A stretch of 64,000 nt of DNA, taken from positions 93,954 to 157,953 of the forward strand of contig LNDX01000005.1 in assembly GCA_001464475.1 (NCBI GenBank), given 5' to 3'. Below, in pieces: positions 1 to 8,034 of the stretch. Under the pieces are notes generated by a model, which saw only the letters and a program-made list of their open reading frames with translations, made no database searches and was not told the DNA's origin. This DNA is from Flavobacteriaceae bacterium Ga0077528. GTDB taxonomy: Bacteria > Bacteroidota > Bacteroidia > Flavobacteriales > Flavobacteriaceae. The position numbers and the translations under genes were made by a program. The first letter of the stretch is position 1. Each line of letters begins with the position of its first letter.

Positions 1-2
1 GT

Positions 3-92
3 GCAAATAGAGGTTTCTGGTTTGGAAATAAACATTTTAGTGCAACAAATTCATTTTTAAAAAGTAAAAACTTTAAAGAAATTGAATGGTAA
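3..92 (+). CDS. C-terminal end of an unidentified protein (partial)
   Basis: Frame 3 is open from the left edge for 29 codons, is rich in aromatic residues (RGFWFGNKHF near the start) and ends with TAA at 90-92, five bases before a strong hairpin terminator. That placement suggests the real 3' end of a plus-strand gene that begins outside the window. Frame 1 is also open, to a TAA at 58-60, so the frame choice is an inference. The fragment is too short to assign a family. Confidence 0.4.
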   Translation, partial: ANRGFWFGNKHFSATNSFLKSKNFKEIEW

Positions 93-96
93 AAAA

Positions 97-120
97 AAAT
101 CCATCACTTAGGATGGATTT
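97..120. terminator. Bidirectional hairpin terminator
   Basis: A perfect 9-bp stem (AAATCCATC at 97-105, GATGGATTT at 112-120) with a six-base loop lies between converging genes. The A-run at 91-99 becomes a U-tract on the minus-strand transcript, and the T-rich bases after 120 serve the plus strand less well. Confidence 0.8.
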
Positions 121-126
121 ACTATT

Positions 127-714
127 TTAATTTACTGTAAAGTTATAATAACCTTCAGAATCTAAATTACTTACATCAGAAAAAATGGTTAGTGATATAC
201 TTTCAGAACTACTGTTGGAACGTATCTCAACTTGACTTGTAGAAGAACTATTGTAACCAAAACTTAAACGATACTGCCCAGAAGAAGGCAATTTTATTCC
301 ACATAAAAATTCATATCGATCATTAGCAACATTAAATTCTGCTGTGGCATTATAAAAACCACCTGTTACAAATTTACCCAAATTTAAATCAATATTTGGA
401 GTGCTTGCATCAACTAATATCCATTCATCTCCAACTTTTTTTTCTAATAAATAGCTAAAAGCAAATGAAGGAGCATTGTTGGTCGTTTTTCTAATATCTA
501 ATAAATTTGTTTGATTTGGTTCAGCTAAGAGACGATTGATATAGGAATTTACATAAAGATAATCGCCAACATTATAATTAGCTTGCGTTTGAATTGAAAC
601 TAAATTTGGAACAGATATATATTCTGTATTATAAAAATCATCATCATTTGTATCACATGAATTGAATGTTGTTACAAATAAAATTAGTAGTGTTATTATT
701 TTTAATGTCTTCAT
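127..714 (-). CDS. Predicted lipoprotein of unknown function
   Basis: This 195-residue protein starts with a type II signal peptide: basic start, hydrophobic stretch, then FNSC with the lipidated Cys at about residue 20, followed by the acidic run DTNDDD, which in Bacteroidota is compatible with surface or outer-membrane lipoproteins. The rest is polar and beta-rich with Tyr/Asn/Ser-rich strands; no family was recognised. It is the last gene of a minus-strand pair with the beta-barrel gene 11 bases upstream, and its 3' end is followed by the terminator at 97-120. The pair may act together at the cell envelope, which is an inference from adjacency only. Confidence 0.8.
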   Translation of the reverse strand: MKTLKIITLLILFVTTFNSCDTNDDDFYNTEYISVPNLVSIQTQANYNVGDYLYVNSYINRLLAEPNQTNLLDIRKTTNNAPSFAFSYLLEKKVGDEWILVDASTPNIDLNLGKFVTGGFYNATAEFNVANDRYEFLCGIKLPSSGQYRLSFGYNSSSTSQVEIRSNSSSESISLTIFSDVSNLDSEGYYNFTVN

Positions 715-725
715 ACTATTTTTTT

Positions 726-1295
726 TTAAAATCTATAACCTAAATTAATTCCAACTCGTGATATTACATCTGGACTTTGCTCTCTTTTGGTTAAGTTAGA
801 ACCAAAACCAACTAAGAATTCTAACGCCCAAGATTCTTTAAAGTACATTTTGTATCCTAAACTTCCTCCAAGTCCAAAATCGGTATATTTTGATTTTTTT
901 ATGGTGTAAAACCCATTTCCATTTGAATCAGTATCTCTTATAATTTCTTTAAAATCGCCACCATTAGCAGAAGCAAAAATTTCAGCGAAATAATAACGTG
1001 ATTTACTTTTTGACAAAGCATATCTCACATATGGATTGATTTCATACTTGGGTAAGTTATTTCTAAAACCATCATTAAAATCATCTTCTATTTTTTGACT
1101 ATTAGAAAAATTAGTATTTACTCCAAGTGAAAAATCCTTTCCAAGAAAACGTTCATAACTAAAACTTAGCTTTCCGTAAGCTATTGCTGATAGCACATCT
1201 ACACGAAATTCATTTTTTTTATTGTCAAAAGGACTACTTTCTTGTGCAGAAACAAACAAAGTTCCTAACAAGAATAAACCTATTATTTTTTTCAT
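726..1295 (-). CDS. Small outer-membrane beta-barrel protein
   Basis: A 189-residue protein with a cleavable signal peptide (MKKIIGLFLLGTLFVSAQ) followed by alternating aromatic/polar strands typical of an eight-stranded outer-membrane barrel. It ends in GINLGYRF with a C-terminal Phe, the usual recognition feature for BAM-dependent insertion. The size and layout resemble the DUF3575/OmpW-like small porin group, but the exact family cannot be settled by eye. It lies 11 bases upstream of the lipoprotein gene, probably in the same transcript. Confidence 0.75.
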   Translation of the reverse strand: MKKIIGLFLLGTLFVSAQESSPFDNKKNEFRVDVLSAIAYGKLSFSYERFLGKDFSLGVNTNFSNSQKIEDDFNDGFRNNLPKYEINPYVRYALSKSKSRYYFAEIFASANGGDFKEIIRDTDSNGNGFYTIKKSKYTDFGLGGSLGYKMYFKESWALEFLVGFGSNLTKREQSPDVISRVGINLGYRF

Positions 1296-1350
1296 ATAAT
1301 TCTGATTTTAAATAGCTAATATACTATTTTATTTGATGTGTTTTGAAAAA

Positions 1351-2283
1351 TTAATTTAAAGTAAGTGCACTCAAAATTTCTTCATTCATAAATGGTCCAC
1401 CAGGATATTTAGCTGTATAATCTAAATTTAGCCAAATATTGCCACGCTCATCAATATGGTAATGCAAAGATTTTCCTTTACTTTCTTCAGGAAAAAGCAC
1501 TTTTTTCACCAAATAATTTATGGTTTCTAAATCGGCTTGTTTTCCAATTAAGATTTCAGGATAAATATGTCCGTCAGTGTGAATAAGTCTCGGTATTCCA
1601 CCAATAGATCGAATACAAGCCGCCATTAAAATAGAGTGATCATCACAATCACCAGACAAGTATTTTGCTGATTCACTAGCGCTAGCAATATATTCTCTAC
1701 CTTTTGGGTCACTTACATAATTCCAATTGCTATTTATTTCTTTAAACACAGAAAAACATTGAATTATGGTAAAATAATCATTGTATCCTTTTTCGTCTTT
1801 AAAATGTTTGTTTACTGCCATCAAAGAGAAATTTCTAACTTTAGGATTAGAATAATCTATGGCATTAAGTATCTTAGATTTATTTGGAAAAGGAAGTAAT
1901 TTGTCAATAATAATATCTTGAGGATATGGATTATAACTCATTGTGTAAAGCATTGATTGATAGTCTTCAAAAACGGTTTGAAAGCCATAACCTCCAAAAA
2001 TAGTTCCATAAACTAATGCTATTAAATAGAGAAAAATACTTATTAATGTAATTTTTCTCATGGCTCTCAATATAAGTTGTATTAAAATTAAAAGAACAAT
2101 AAAAAGAAGTATTCTATCTATGTGTAAAGACCATTCTAACTCAATAATATTTTGATGTAAAATGATAAAAATTGGTATGGTTATAAGTACATTCAAAACA
2201 AAAATAATTACCATATCCCACGGTTTTTTTACCGTAAGTTTGTCTTTTAAGTACAAATAATAAAGTTTTGTTTTTTCTATCAT
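1351..2283 (-). CDS. Membrane-anchored transglutaminase-like protein
   Basis: The N-terminus has about three hydrophobic segments (residues 23-43, 56-73 and 77-97 from the ATG at 2283), followed by a soluble domain with a transglutaminase-like triad: Cys213 in SGDCDDH, His239 in TDGH and Asp288 in NLDYT. The GDCDDHS context is typical of the bacterial transglutaminase-like cysteine peptidase superfamily; the substrate is unknown. A TTG at 2298 could add five residues, but the ATG at 2283 is preferred. The gene follows the substrate-binding protein gene by about 20 bases and is probably co-transcribed with it. Confidence 0.75.
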   Translation of the reverse strand: MIEKTKLYYLYLKDKLTVKKPWDMVIIFVLNVLITIPIFIILHQNIIELEWSLHIDRILLFIVLLILIQLILRAMRKITLISIFLYLIALVYGTIFGGYGFQTVFEDYQSMLYTMSYNPYPQDIIIDKLLPFPNKSKILNAIDYSNPKVRNFSLMAVNKHFKDEKGYNDYFTIIQCFSVFKEINSNWNYVSDPKGREYIASASESAKYLSGDCDDHSILMAACIRSIGGIPRLIHTDGHIYPEILIGKQADLETINYLVKKVLFPEESKGKSLHYHIDERGNIWLNLDYTAKYPGGPFMNEEILSALTLN

Positions 2284-2302
2284 TTTAAGAATTTGCAAAA
2301 AG

Positions 2303-3154
2303 CTAGATGGCTTTTACAAGTTCAGCAAAAGTACCTTTTTTCTCAATAATTTTGAGGTCAAATAATTGATTTTGAATTTTGTTTAACATTTTTTCAGATA
2401 ATGGCTTTTGAGACCATTCTGTTAATCGCAACCATTCTTGAATATCTTCTATTTTTTGATGGTATTTTGTAGCTAATGTTCTATCAATACTCGGAATTTC
2501 TTTGAACTCTTGCGTTGTGATATTAATAATTTCAAGAATTTGCTCAATGGCATTAGGATACTTTTTCAAAATTTCTTCACGAACGGCAATTACAAAACAA
2601 GGCCAAGGTGTGGGGCAATCGTCAATTCTTCTGAAAATTCCTTTATCTACAAGAGGTTTGGTCATAAAATGTTCCCACATGAAATAATCGGATTCTCCTT
2701 TGGTTAAACTTTCAACAGCGCCATCAATTGTGTTTACGATTTCAAATTGCAGGTTTTCAGTATTCCAACCTTGATTATTAGCATTAACATAAGCCATTAA
2801 TTGTGAACCTGAACCTAATCTTGAGATAGCCACTTTTTTATTTTCTAAATCAGAAAGCGTTTTAAAATTGGAGTTAGCAGCCACATGAATTCCCCAAATT
2901 AAAGGACTTTCAACATAAACTTGCACAATTTTAGAAGGATTTTCAGCATTAATATCTTTTACGATTCCTTCTGATAAAATTACAGCAATATCAGTTTCAC
3001 CATCGCGAAGCATTTGACACATTTTACCAGTACCTTCAGGAACATCAGTCCATTGTAAATCGATTCCAACGGCTTCAAATTCGCCATTTTCAATACACAA
3101 ATGCCAAGGAAGATTGAAATGCTCTGGAACGCCTGCTATTTTTATAGTTTTCAT
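2303..3154 (-). CDS. Substrate-binding protein-like (SsuA/THI5 fold), no signal peptide
   Basis: A 283-residue protein with the layout of type 2 periplasmic binding proteins of the SsuA/THI5 (NMT1-like) group: an N-terminal KIAGVPEHFNLPWHLCIENG strand-helix, a GIDLQW segment, and a middle IAVILSEGIV/VAISRLGSGSQL region. It has neither a signal peptide nor a lipobox, so it seems cytoplasmic, unlike classical ABC-transporter binding proteins. No permease or ATPase gene is adjacent. It may be an enzyme or a sensor built on this fold. The start codon is directly preceded by a dispersed intergenic repeat at 3156-3191. Confidence 0.7.
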   Translation of the reverse strand: MKTIKIAGVPEHFNLPWHLCIENGEFEAVGIDLQWTDVPEGTGKMCQMLRDGETDIAVILSEGIVKDINAENPSKIVQVYVESPLIWGIHVAANSNFKTLSDLENKKVAISRLGSGSQLMAYVNANNQGWNTENLQFEIVNTIDGAVESLTKGESDYFMWEHFMTKPLVDKGIFRRIDDCPTPWPCFVIAVREEILKKYPNAIEQILEIINITTQEFKEIPSIDRTLATKYHQKIEDIQEWLRLTEWSQKPLSEKMLNKIQNQLFDLKIIEKKGTFAELVKAI

Positions 3155-3155
3155 T

Positions 3156-3191
3156 TTTATGCTGAATTTATTTCATCATCTTTCGATGCTT
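3156..3191. repeat. Dispersed intergenic repeat, copy 1
   Basis: Bases 3156-3175 are identical to 55537-55556, and similarity continues to about 3185 with two mismatches. Both copies sit directly upstream of the start codon of a minus-strand gene. The core ATGCTGAA...TTTCA forms an imperfect hairpin, better preserved in the second copy (ATGCTGAA/TTCAGTAT). Confidence 0.75.
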
Positions 3192-3213
3192 GTATTAATT
3201 GGAGTATTAAGTA

Positions 3214-3717
3214 TTAAGACTGTTCAGAGAGTTTTTGAATACATTCTTCTCTAATGTTCCAAATTTCATCAAAGGTATAATTTTGATTGGTTTCTTCAAT
3301 CCATTTTTTCAAGAAAGCTTTGTGATAATCTACTTTAAAATCGCTAACCTGTTTAGGAATTATCTCGATTTCTTCTAAAATTTCTTCTTTTATTTTATCG
3401 TAAAATGATTCCGAAGTTGTGACATCTAACGGAATACCATTAATCTTTAAATAACAATGTGCCTCTGGAATGTAGTCAATACCACTTTTTGAAAGTAAAT
3501 CTCCTAATTTAGGTGTATTTACTTCGTTCATTTTAAAAATTCCAATATATAATTTTACGTTTTCAATATCATTTTCATCAGCATAATCCTTTAAAAAAGC
3601 ATGTTTTGAGCTACAAGTTCCTTTATTTTCAGAAAGTACTAACGAAAAATCATACCTATTAGAATTTCTTCCATAAGAAACATGTTTTACTTTTTCTATT
3701 AGTTCTTCAAAGTTCAT
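3214..3717 (-). CDS. Transglutaminase-like cysteine protein, small
   Basis: A 167-residue soluble protein with a Cys in NKGTCSSKHAFL (about residue 36), a His in PEAHCYLKI and an Asp in PLDVT. The order and spacing match the Cys-His-Asp core of the transglutaminase-like/arylamine-acetyltransferase fold. No signal peptide is seen. The function is unknown; the family call rests on the motif only. It is the first of several small minus-strand genes reading toward 3200 from the acetyltransferase side. Confidence 0.55.
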   Translation of the reverse strand: MNFEELIEKVKHVSYGRNSNRYDFSLVLSENKGTCSSKHAFLKDYADENDIENVKLYIGIFKMNEVNTPKLGDLLSKSGIDYIPEAHCYLKINGIPLDVTTSESFYDKIKEEILEEIEIIPKQVSDFKVDYHKAFLKKWIEETNQNYTFDEIWNIREECIQKLSEQS

Positions 3718-3719
3718 AA

Positions 3720-3750
3720 ACTGAAAACTGCTTACTGCGACTGCCTACTA
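3720..3750. repeat. ACTGNNN heptad repeat, copy 1
   Basis: ACT(G) words start at 3720, 3727, 3734, 3740 and 3747, that is, with a period of 7, 7, 6 and 7. The repeat bridges the gap between two genes and overlaps the last codons of the acetyltransferase gene. The same pattern recurs at 6273, 16001 and 17360. Confidence 0.7.
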
Positions 3751-4265
3751 ATTTTCCACCATTTCCAAATAACTCCATCATTATCAGGATAATCTTCCAT
3801 GAAATTGAAACCTACTTTTTGCAAAACATGATTTGAAGCTCCATTTTCTGCATGTGTGTAAGCATTCATTTCTTTGATTTTCATTTGGTTAAAACCATAA
3901 TCAAGCCAAGCAAGTGATGCTTCTGTTGCATAACCTTTGTTCCAAAATTTTTCATTCAAGCGATAACCATAATCAAAGAAATTTGTATTACCATTTTCAA
4001 CATGGTCATTTACAAATTTGATTCCTGTCCAACCTATTAGCTCGTTTGTTTCTTTTAAAATAGTAGAAAAACGACCAATTCCTCTTTCTAGATATTGTTT
4101 TTGAACCATTTCAATATAATCGTAAACTTCTTGAATATCAATACAAGGCTTTTGCCATAAATAATTATGGACTTCTGGATTTTTATCCATTTCAAATAAT
4201 GCTTCAGCATCTGATTTTTCAAATGGTCGAAGTAGTAGTCTTTCAGTTTCTAATATTAAATCCAT
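3732..4265 (-). CDS. GNAT family N-acetyltransferase (RimJ/RimL-like)
   Basis: A 177-residue protein with the RimJ/RimL layout: N-terminal ETERLLLRPFEKSDAEALF, a central GWTGIKFV strand, the acetyl-CoA-binding region NEKFWNKGYATEASLAWLDYGF and the late motif ENGASNHVLQKVGF. Such enzymes acetylate N-terminal or small-molecule amines; the substrate here is unknown. The start overlaps the end of the DinB gene by 10 bases, which indicates co-transcription. Its last four or five residues are encoded by the heptad repeat at 3720-3750, suggesting the original stop was replaced by the repeat. Confidence 0.85.
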   Translation of the reverse strand: MDLILETERLLLRPFEKSDAEALFEMDKNPEVHNYLWQKPCIDIQEVYDYIEMVQKQYLERGIGRFSTILKETNELIGWTGIKFVNDHVENGNTNFFDYGYRLNEKFWNKGYATEASLAWLDYGFNQMKIKEMNAYTHAENGASNHVLQKVGFNFMEDYPDNDGVIWKWWKISRQSQ

Positions 4266-4708
4266 TCTGGGTTAATTTGATTTAAATGATGATACAAATG
4301 GTCGAAGTAATCTTCTATTAAGAATTGTAAATCAGACAGCTCACCATTTGGAAGAATTAATTGAAAAGTTAGAGTTTCAACAGTTTGATTTTTTACAATA
4401 TGCAAAATATGAAGATTTAAATTCATCCATAAATCAAATAATTCTTGATTGTTTTTATTTTGATAATCATTAGATTTTACTAATCCATCAGGATTGTAAG
4501 TTCTAATTTTATAAGGTTTTTCAAATGTTTGAATTTCAGTAAATCGCTGAATATTATTAATCGCCGAATCAATTAAATGACCTAAGACTTCCTTTTTAGA
4601 CCATTTGTTTTCTGATGGTTTTATTTCAAAATCCGTAGCTTTTATAAAAATATTTGAAGCCGTTAACTCATTCAAAACGAATTCAAATTTTGTTATTTTT
4701 TCTTTCAT
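4256..4708 (-). CDS. DinB-like superfamily protein
   Basis: A 150-residue four-helix DinB/DUF664-type protein. The motif SKKEVLGHLIDSAINNIQR supplies the first metal-binding His, and the C-terminal DYFDHLYHHLNQI supplies the second pair, as expected for a thiol-linked metal hydrolase or transferase of this superfamily. The substrate is unknown; bacillithiol or mycothiol partners known for other members cannot be assumed here. It is translationally coupled to the GNAT gene downstream. Confidence 0.8.
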   Translation of the reverse strand: MKEKITKFEFVLNELTASNIFIKATDFEIKPSENKWSKKEVLGHLIDSAINNIQRFTEIQTFEKPYKIRTYNPDGLVKSNDYQNKNNQELFDLWMNLNLHILHIVKNQTVETLTFQLILPNGELSDLQFLIEDYFDHLYHHLNQINPEWI

Positions 4709-4724
4709 TGTTTAGTTTTGAGTT

Positions 4725-5102
4725 TTATTCTATCTTCAAATGAGAAATTACTACGCGATATCCATCAGGATCTAGAATCATCTTACCATTTTCATTCCAA
4801 TAGGGATTTTTTGAATCAATAAATTTGATTGAGTTTGATTCAATTCTATCTTGAATCAGTTCAAATTCTAATTTAGTATTTGGATAAAAAACCAAAATAT
4901 CTTCCTCACCAAAATTAAATGTAACAATCTCGTCCGATTTGGTAAATTCTAAATGCCAATTTTCATTTGATTTACCAATAAAAACGCCATCATAACCGTC
5001 GTGATTTTCAAAACCACCAAGCAATTCCAATCCTAAAATATCAATATAAAAGGATTTGAGTTGTTCTAAATTATTGGTATGTCTAGCAAATCTGAAAGTC
5101 AT
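4725..5102 (-). CDS. VOC (glyoxalase/bleomycin-resistance) family protein
   Basis: A 125-residue single-domain member of the vicinal oxygen chelate superfamily: a beta-alpha-beta start RFARHTNNLEQLKSFYIDIL, GLELLGGFE, and the ending MILDPDGYRVVIS that carries the final strand. The domain can bind a metal or a small hydrophobic ligand; no substrate can be named. It has very short intergenic gaps on both sides in the minus-strand run. Confidence 0.8.
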   Translation of the reverse strand: MTFRFARHTNNLEQLKSFYIDILGLELLGGFENHDGYDGVFIGKSNENWHLEFTKSDEIVTFNFGEEDILVFYPNTKLEFELIQDRIESNSIKFIDSKNPYWNENGKMILDPDGYRVVISHLKIE

Positions 5103-5107
5103 AAATT

Positions 5108-5341
5108 TTATTCAAAATATTCTAAAGCCATTATCATCAAACAAAAAACAAATATTCCAAGTACAAAATTTTTCTTATTGGAATTCATCCCACTATTATC
5201 AATTACTTCTTCTTCAAATAAATAATATCCAATATTCTTTTCATAATTTTTATCAAAAACAATATTCATAAACATGCAATAAATCCAACGAGCAAAACCG
5301 CCTAAAGCAAAAAATAGTTTTTGAATTAAATGTCCAATCAT
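5108..5341 (-). CDS. Small membrane protein of unknown function
   Basis: A 77-residue protein with an N-terminal amphipathic/hydrophobic part (residues 1-28), a polar acidic centre and a C-terminal transmembrane segment (about residues 59-75, FVLGIFVFCLMIMALEY). No family was recognised. It is five bases upstream of the VOC gene and probably in the same transcript. Confidence 0.6.
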   Translation of the reverse strand: MIGHLIQKLFFALGGFARWIYCMFMNIVFDKNYEKNIGYYLFEEEVIDNSGMNSNKKNFVLGIFVFCLMIMALEYFE

Positions 5342-5377
5342 TTATTATAAAATTCGTAATTTTAATTAGTAATTAAT

Positions 5378-6244
5378 CTACTCCGCTAATTTATCCAAAG
5401 CATATTCAATCAACGCATCAACAGCTTTGTATGGATCTTCGCTAAAAGTTCCTGTTGCACGATTGGCAATTATGGCGTTTAACGATAAACATTGATGTCC
5501 AAGTAATTTTCCTAAACCATAAATGGCTCCGGTTTCCATTTCAAGATTGGTCATTTTGATACCTTCAAATTCAAATTTGTCCATTTTACTGTTCAATTCT
5601 GGATCTTGAATATCTAATCTCAAAACTCTTCCTTGTGGACCATAAAATCCGCCTGCTGTTCCAGTAAATCCTTTGAAAATCTTGTCACTTTCCAAACGTT
5701 TTTCAAGAATTTCACTTCCTTTAATTACATATGGACGACCTTTTTTCATATCCCAATTGGTTTGAGCAATAAAAGCGTCTTCCATAGCAGTTTCTGAAAT
5801 TTCATCAATCAAATACGAGCGAAGCATGTTGTCTAATCCCAATCCGTATTGACTCATAACAAAAATATCGCAAGGAATCTCGGCTTGTAATGAACCTGAA
5901 GTTCCAATTCGGACAATATTCAACGAAGTTAATTCTTCTTTGATTTCACGAGTTTTTAAATCGATGTTTACTAAAGCATCCAATTCGTTCATGACAATGT
6001 CAATATTATCTGGACCAATTCCTGATGACATTACTGTAATTCGTTTTCCTTTGTAAATTCCGGTTTGTGTTTTGAATTCACGTTTTTGTTGTGAAAATTC
6101 AATACTAGAGAAATGTTTGGTAATTTTCTCCACTCTATTTTGATCACCTACAAAGATGATGTCTTTTGCAATATGTTCCGGTTTTAGGTTCAAGTGATAA
6201 ACACTTCCATCCGGATTTAATATTAATTCTGATGATGCAATCAT
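5378..6244 (-). CDS. Nucleoside phosphorylase (uridine phosphorylase-like)
   Basis: A 288-residue PNP/UDP-family phosphorylase. It shows the phosphate-binding start KDIIFVGDQNRVEKI, the MSSGIGPDNIDIV segment, the VRIGTSGSLQ strand and the nucleoside-binding NLEMETGAIYGL motif near residue 235. These enzymes split nucleosides with phosphate into base and pentose-1-phosphate for salvage. The length is slightly above that of E. coli Udp. The gene is alone in its salvage role here; the neighbours give no pathway context. Confidence 0.85.
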   Translation of the reverse strand: MIASSELILNPDGSVYHLNLKPEHIAKDIIFVGDQNRVEKITKHFSSIEFSQQKREFKTQTGIYKGKRITVMSSGIGPDNIDIVMNELDALVNIDLKTREIKEELTSLNIVRIGTSGSLQAEIPCDIFVMSQYGLGLDNMLRSYLIDEISETAMEDAFIAQTNWDMKKGRPYVIKGSEILEKRLESDKIFKGFTGTAGGFYGPQGRVLRLDIQDPELNSKMDKFEFEGIKMTNLEMETGAIYGLGKLLGHQCLSLNAIIANRATGTFSEDPYKAVDALIEYALDKLAE

Positions 6245-6272
6245 TTTTTTATTGTTTATGAGTTTAAAAGTT

Positions 6273-6308
6273 ACTGCTTACTGTGACTGATAACTGTCAA
6301 CTGAACTA
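6273..6308. repeat. ACTGNNN heptad repeat, copy 2
   Basis: ACTG words start at 6273, 6280, 6286, 6293 and 6300, with an ACTA at 6305. The 7-6-7 spacing and the first 17 bases closely match copy 1 (ACTGCTTACTGYGACTG). The repeat fills the gap between the phosphorylase and the SUI1 gene. Confidence 0.7.
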
Positions 6309-6638
6309 ACCCCCAACTCGTTTTGTTTTAAATCCTTTGTCTTGTAATAACTTCATTATTTTATCGCGATAATCGCCTTGAATAATGATTTCGCCATCTT
6401 TGAATGTTCCTCCAACAGCGAGTTTGTTTTTTAATTCTTTTGCTAATAATTTGAAATCTTCATCTTCACCTTCATAACCTGAAATTATGGTTGTGGGTTT
6501 TCCTTTGCGTTTTTCAAATTTACAAATCATTGGTTCTTTTTGAACGAATAATTCGTGTTCTTTTTCCTCAACGATTTCTGGTTCGTTAGAAACTTCGTGG
6601 TCTGGAAATAGTTTTTTTAGTTGTTCTTGTAAATCCAT
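6306..6638 (-). CDS. SUI1/YciH family translation initiation factor-like protein
   Basis: A 110-residue protein whose C-terminal 70 residues carry the eIF1/SUI1 fold: RKGKPTTIISGYEG, LAKELKNKLAVGGTFKDGEI and IIQGDYRDKIMKLLQDKGF. Bacterial YciH proteins resemble eukaryotic eIF1, and a role in start-codon selection has been proposed; the cellular role here is not known. The N-terminal part is acidic and probably disordered. Confidence 0.9.
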   Translation of the reverse strand: MDLQEQLKKLFPDHEVSNEPEIVEEKEHELFVQKEPMICKFEKRKGKPTTIISGYEGEDEDFKLLAKELKNKLAVGGTFKDGEIIIQGDYRDKIMKLLQDKGFKTKRVGG

Positions 6639-6644
6639 ATTTCT

Positions 6645-6754
6645 TTAAATTCCAAAATTTAAAACCCAAATTCCAAATAAAAATCAAATTCCAAATTCCA
6701 ATAGAAAATAGTAATTGGAATTTGGAATTTGGAATTTTAATATTGGAATTTCTT
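6645..6754. repeat. Long AT-rich inverted repeat made of AAATTCCAAA units
   Basis: An 18-bp perfect stem pairs 6685-6702 with 6714-6731 around an 11-base loop. The arms extend outward through further copies of AAATTCCAA on the left (6647, 6668, 6686, 6693) and their complements TTGGAATTT on the right (to about 6752). The element occupies the whole gap between the SUI1 gene and the oxygenase gene and could act as an intergenic terminator or a mobile palindrome. Confidence 0.85.
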
Positions 6755-6758
6755 CCCT

Positions 6759-7712
6759 TTATTTCTTAATCAATCCTAAATCAACCAATCTTTCATATAA
6801 ATAGTCACCTGCGGTAATGTCTTCATATAATTTTGGGTTGTTTTCGTCGATGCACTCTGGTAAGCAATTTAATTTCATATCGCTTACAGGATGCATGAAG
6901 AAAGGAATAGAATATCTTGAAGTATTCCACAATTCTCTTGGTGGATTTACAACTTGGTGAATCGTTGATTTCAATTTGTTGTTAGTATGTCTTGACAACA
7001 TATCGCCAACGTTAATCATCAATTCGTCTGGTTGCGCCATAGCATCAATCCATTCACCATCATGATTTTGCACTTGTAATCCTTTTCCTTGTGCACCCAT
7101 TAAAAGTGTAATCAAGTTGATGTCACCATGCGCAGCGGCACGAACAGCACCATCTTTAGGTTCGTCAGTGATTGGTGGATAGTGAATTGGACGTAAAATA
7201 CTGTTACCGTCTTTGATGTAATTGTCAAAATAGAACTCGTCTAATCCAATGTGTATAGCTAAAGCACGCAATACATAAACACCTGTTTTTTCAAGCATTT
7301 GATAAGCTTCTTTACCTGTAGCATTGAAGTTAGCTAATTCATTTACAGTTACATTTTCTGGATATTCATTAGCATATTTTGAACCTTCCGAAACGTATTG
7401 TCCGAAGTGCCAAAATTCTTTCAAATCTCCTGCAGAACGACCTTTGGCATGTTCTTTTCCAAAAGAAATGTAGCCACGTTGACCGCCAATGCCCGGAATT
7501 TCGTATTTTTCTTTTACTTCAAGAGGAAGATTAAAGAAATTACGCACTTCAGCATAAAGATTTTCCACTAATTGGTCATCAAGGAAGTGACCTTTTAACG
7601 CTACGAAACCAATTTCTTCGTAAGCTTTTCCGATTTCATTTACAAATTTTTGTTTACGTGCCGGATCATCCGACAGGAAATCACGTAAGTCAACACTAGG
7701 AATTTGTTGCAT
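6759..7712 (-). CDS. 2-oxoglutarate/Fe(II)-dependent oxygenase, isopenicillin N synthase-like
   Basis: A 317-residue protein of the DIOX_N/2OG-FeII_Oxy family. The iron ligands His195 and Asp197 (HGDINL) and His252 (STIHQVV) are present, and Arg266-Tyr-Ser268 supplies the co-substrate-binding RxS motif. The N-terminal domain starts IPSVDLRDF, as in plant and bacterial members. It likely hydroxylates or oxidises a small molecule; the substrate is unknown. A TAnnTTTG promoter for it lies at 7767-7774 on the minus strand. Confidence 0.85.
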   Translation of the reverse strand: MQQIPSVDLRDFLSDDPARKQKFVNEIGKAYEEIGFVALKGHFLDDQLVENLYAEVRNFFNLPLEVKEKYEIPGIGGQRGYISFGKEHAKGRSAGDLKEFWHFGQYVSEGSKYANEYPENVTVNELANFNATGKEAYQMLEKTGVYVLRALAIHIGLDEFYFDNYIKDGNSILRPIHYPPITDEPKDGAVRAAAHGDINLITLLMGAQGKGLQVQNHDGEWIDAMAQPDELMINVGDMLSRHTNNKLKSTIHQVVNPPRELWNTSRYSIPFFMHPVSDMKLNCLPECIDENNPKLYEDITAGDYLYERLVDLGLIKK

Positions 7713-7766
7713 TTACTAAAACTTTTTTGTTAATAACTAAAATTGGATTTATACCAATCATAACTA

Positions 7767-7774
7767 CAAATGTA
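7767..7774 (-). promoter_or_regulatory. -7 promoter box for the oxygenase gene
   Basis: Read on the minus strand this is TAcaTTTG, an exact match to the Bacteroidota -7 consensus TAnnTTTG, 55 bases before the start codon. The rest of the 322-base gap 7713-8034 holds only this box, the opposite promoter at 8006 and AT-rich sequence without another recognisable feature. Confidence 0.65.
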
Positions 7775-8005
7775 TGAAAATTTTATTTTATTGGTGTGGA
7801 AGTTATTAACAAATATTTATTGTGTTTTGTAACACAGATTCAGGTAATCAATGAATTTTTAAAATTTTTCTAATTTCTTAGAATCTCTGTTCCAAAAAAC
7901 TACTTGACTTTCTATCATTCTTATGTAAGGAATAGAATTATCAAAAAACTATCAAAATCGTAAACAATTCCGCAAAAAGGTTAGTATAAAAGAATCCTTT
8001 TTTTA

Positions 8006-8013
8006 TATTTTTG
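8006..8013 (+). promoter_or_regulatory. -7 promoter box for the E1 dehydrogenase gene
   Basis: TAttTTTG matches the consensus exactly and sits 22 bases before the start codon, giving a short leader. No clear TTG at -33 was found. Confidence 0.65.
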
Positions 8014-8034
8014 CAATCGTAAATAAACAATCAC

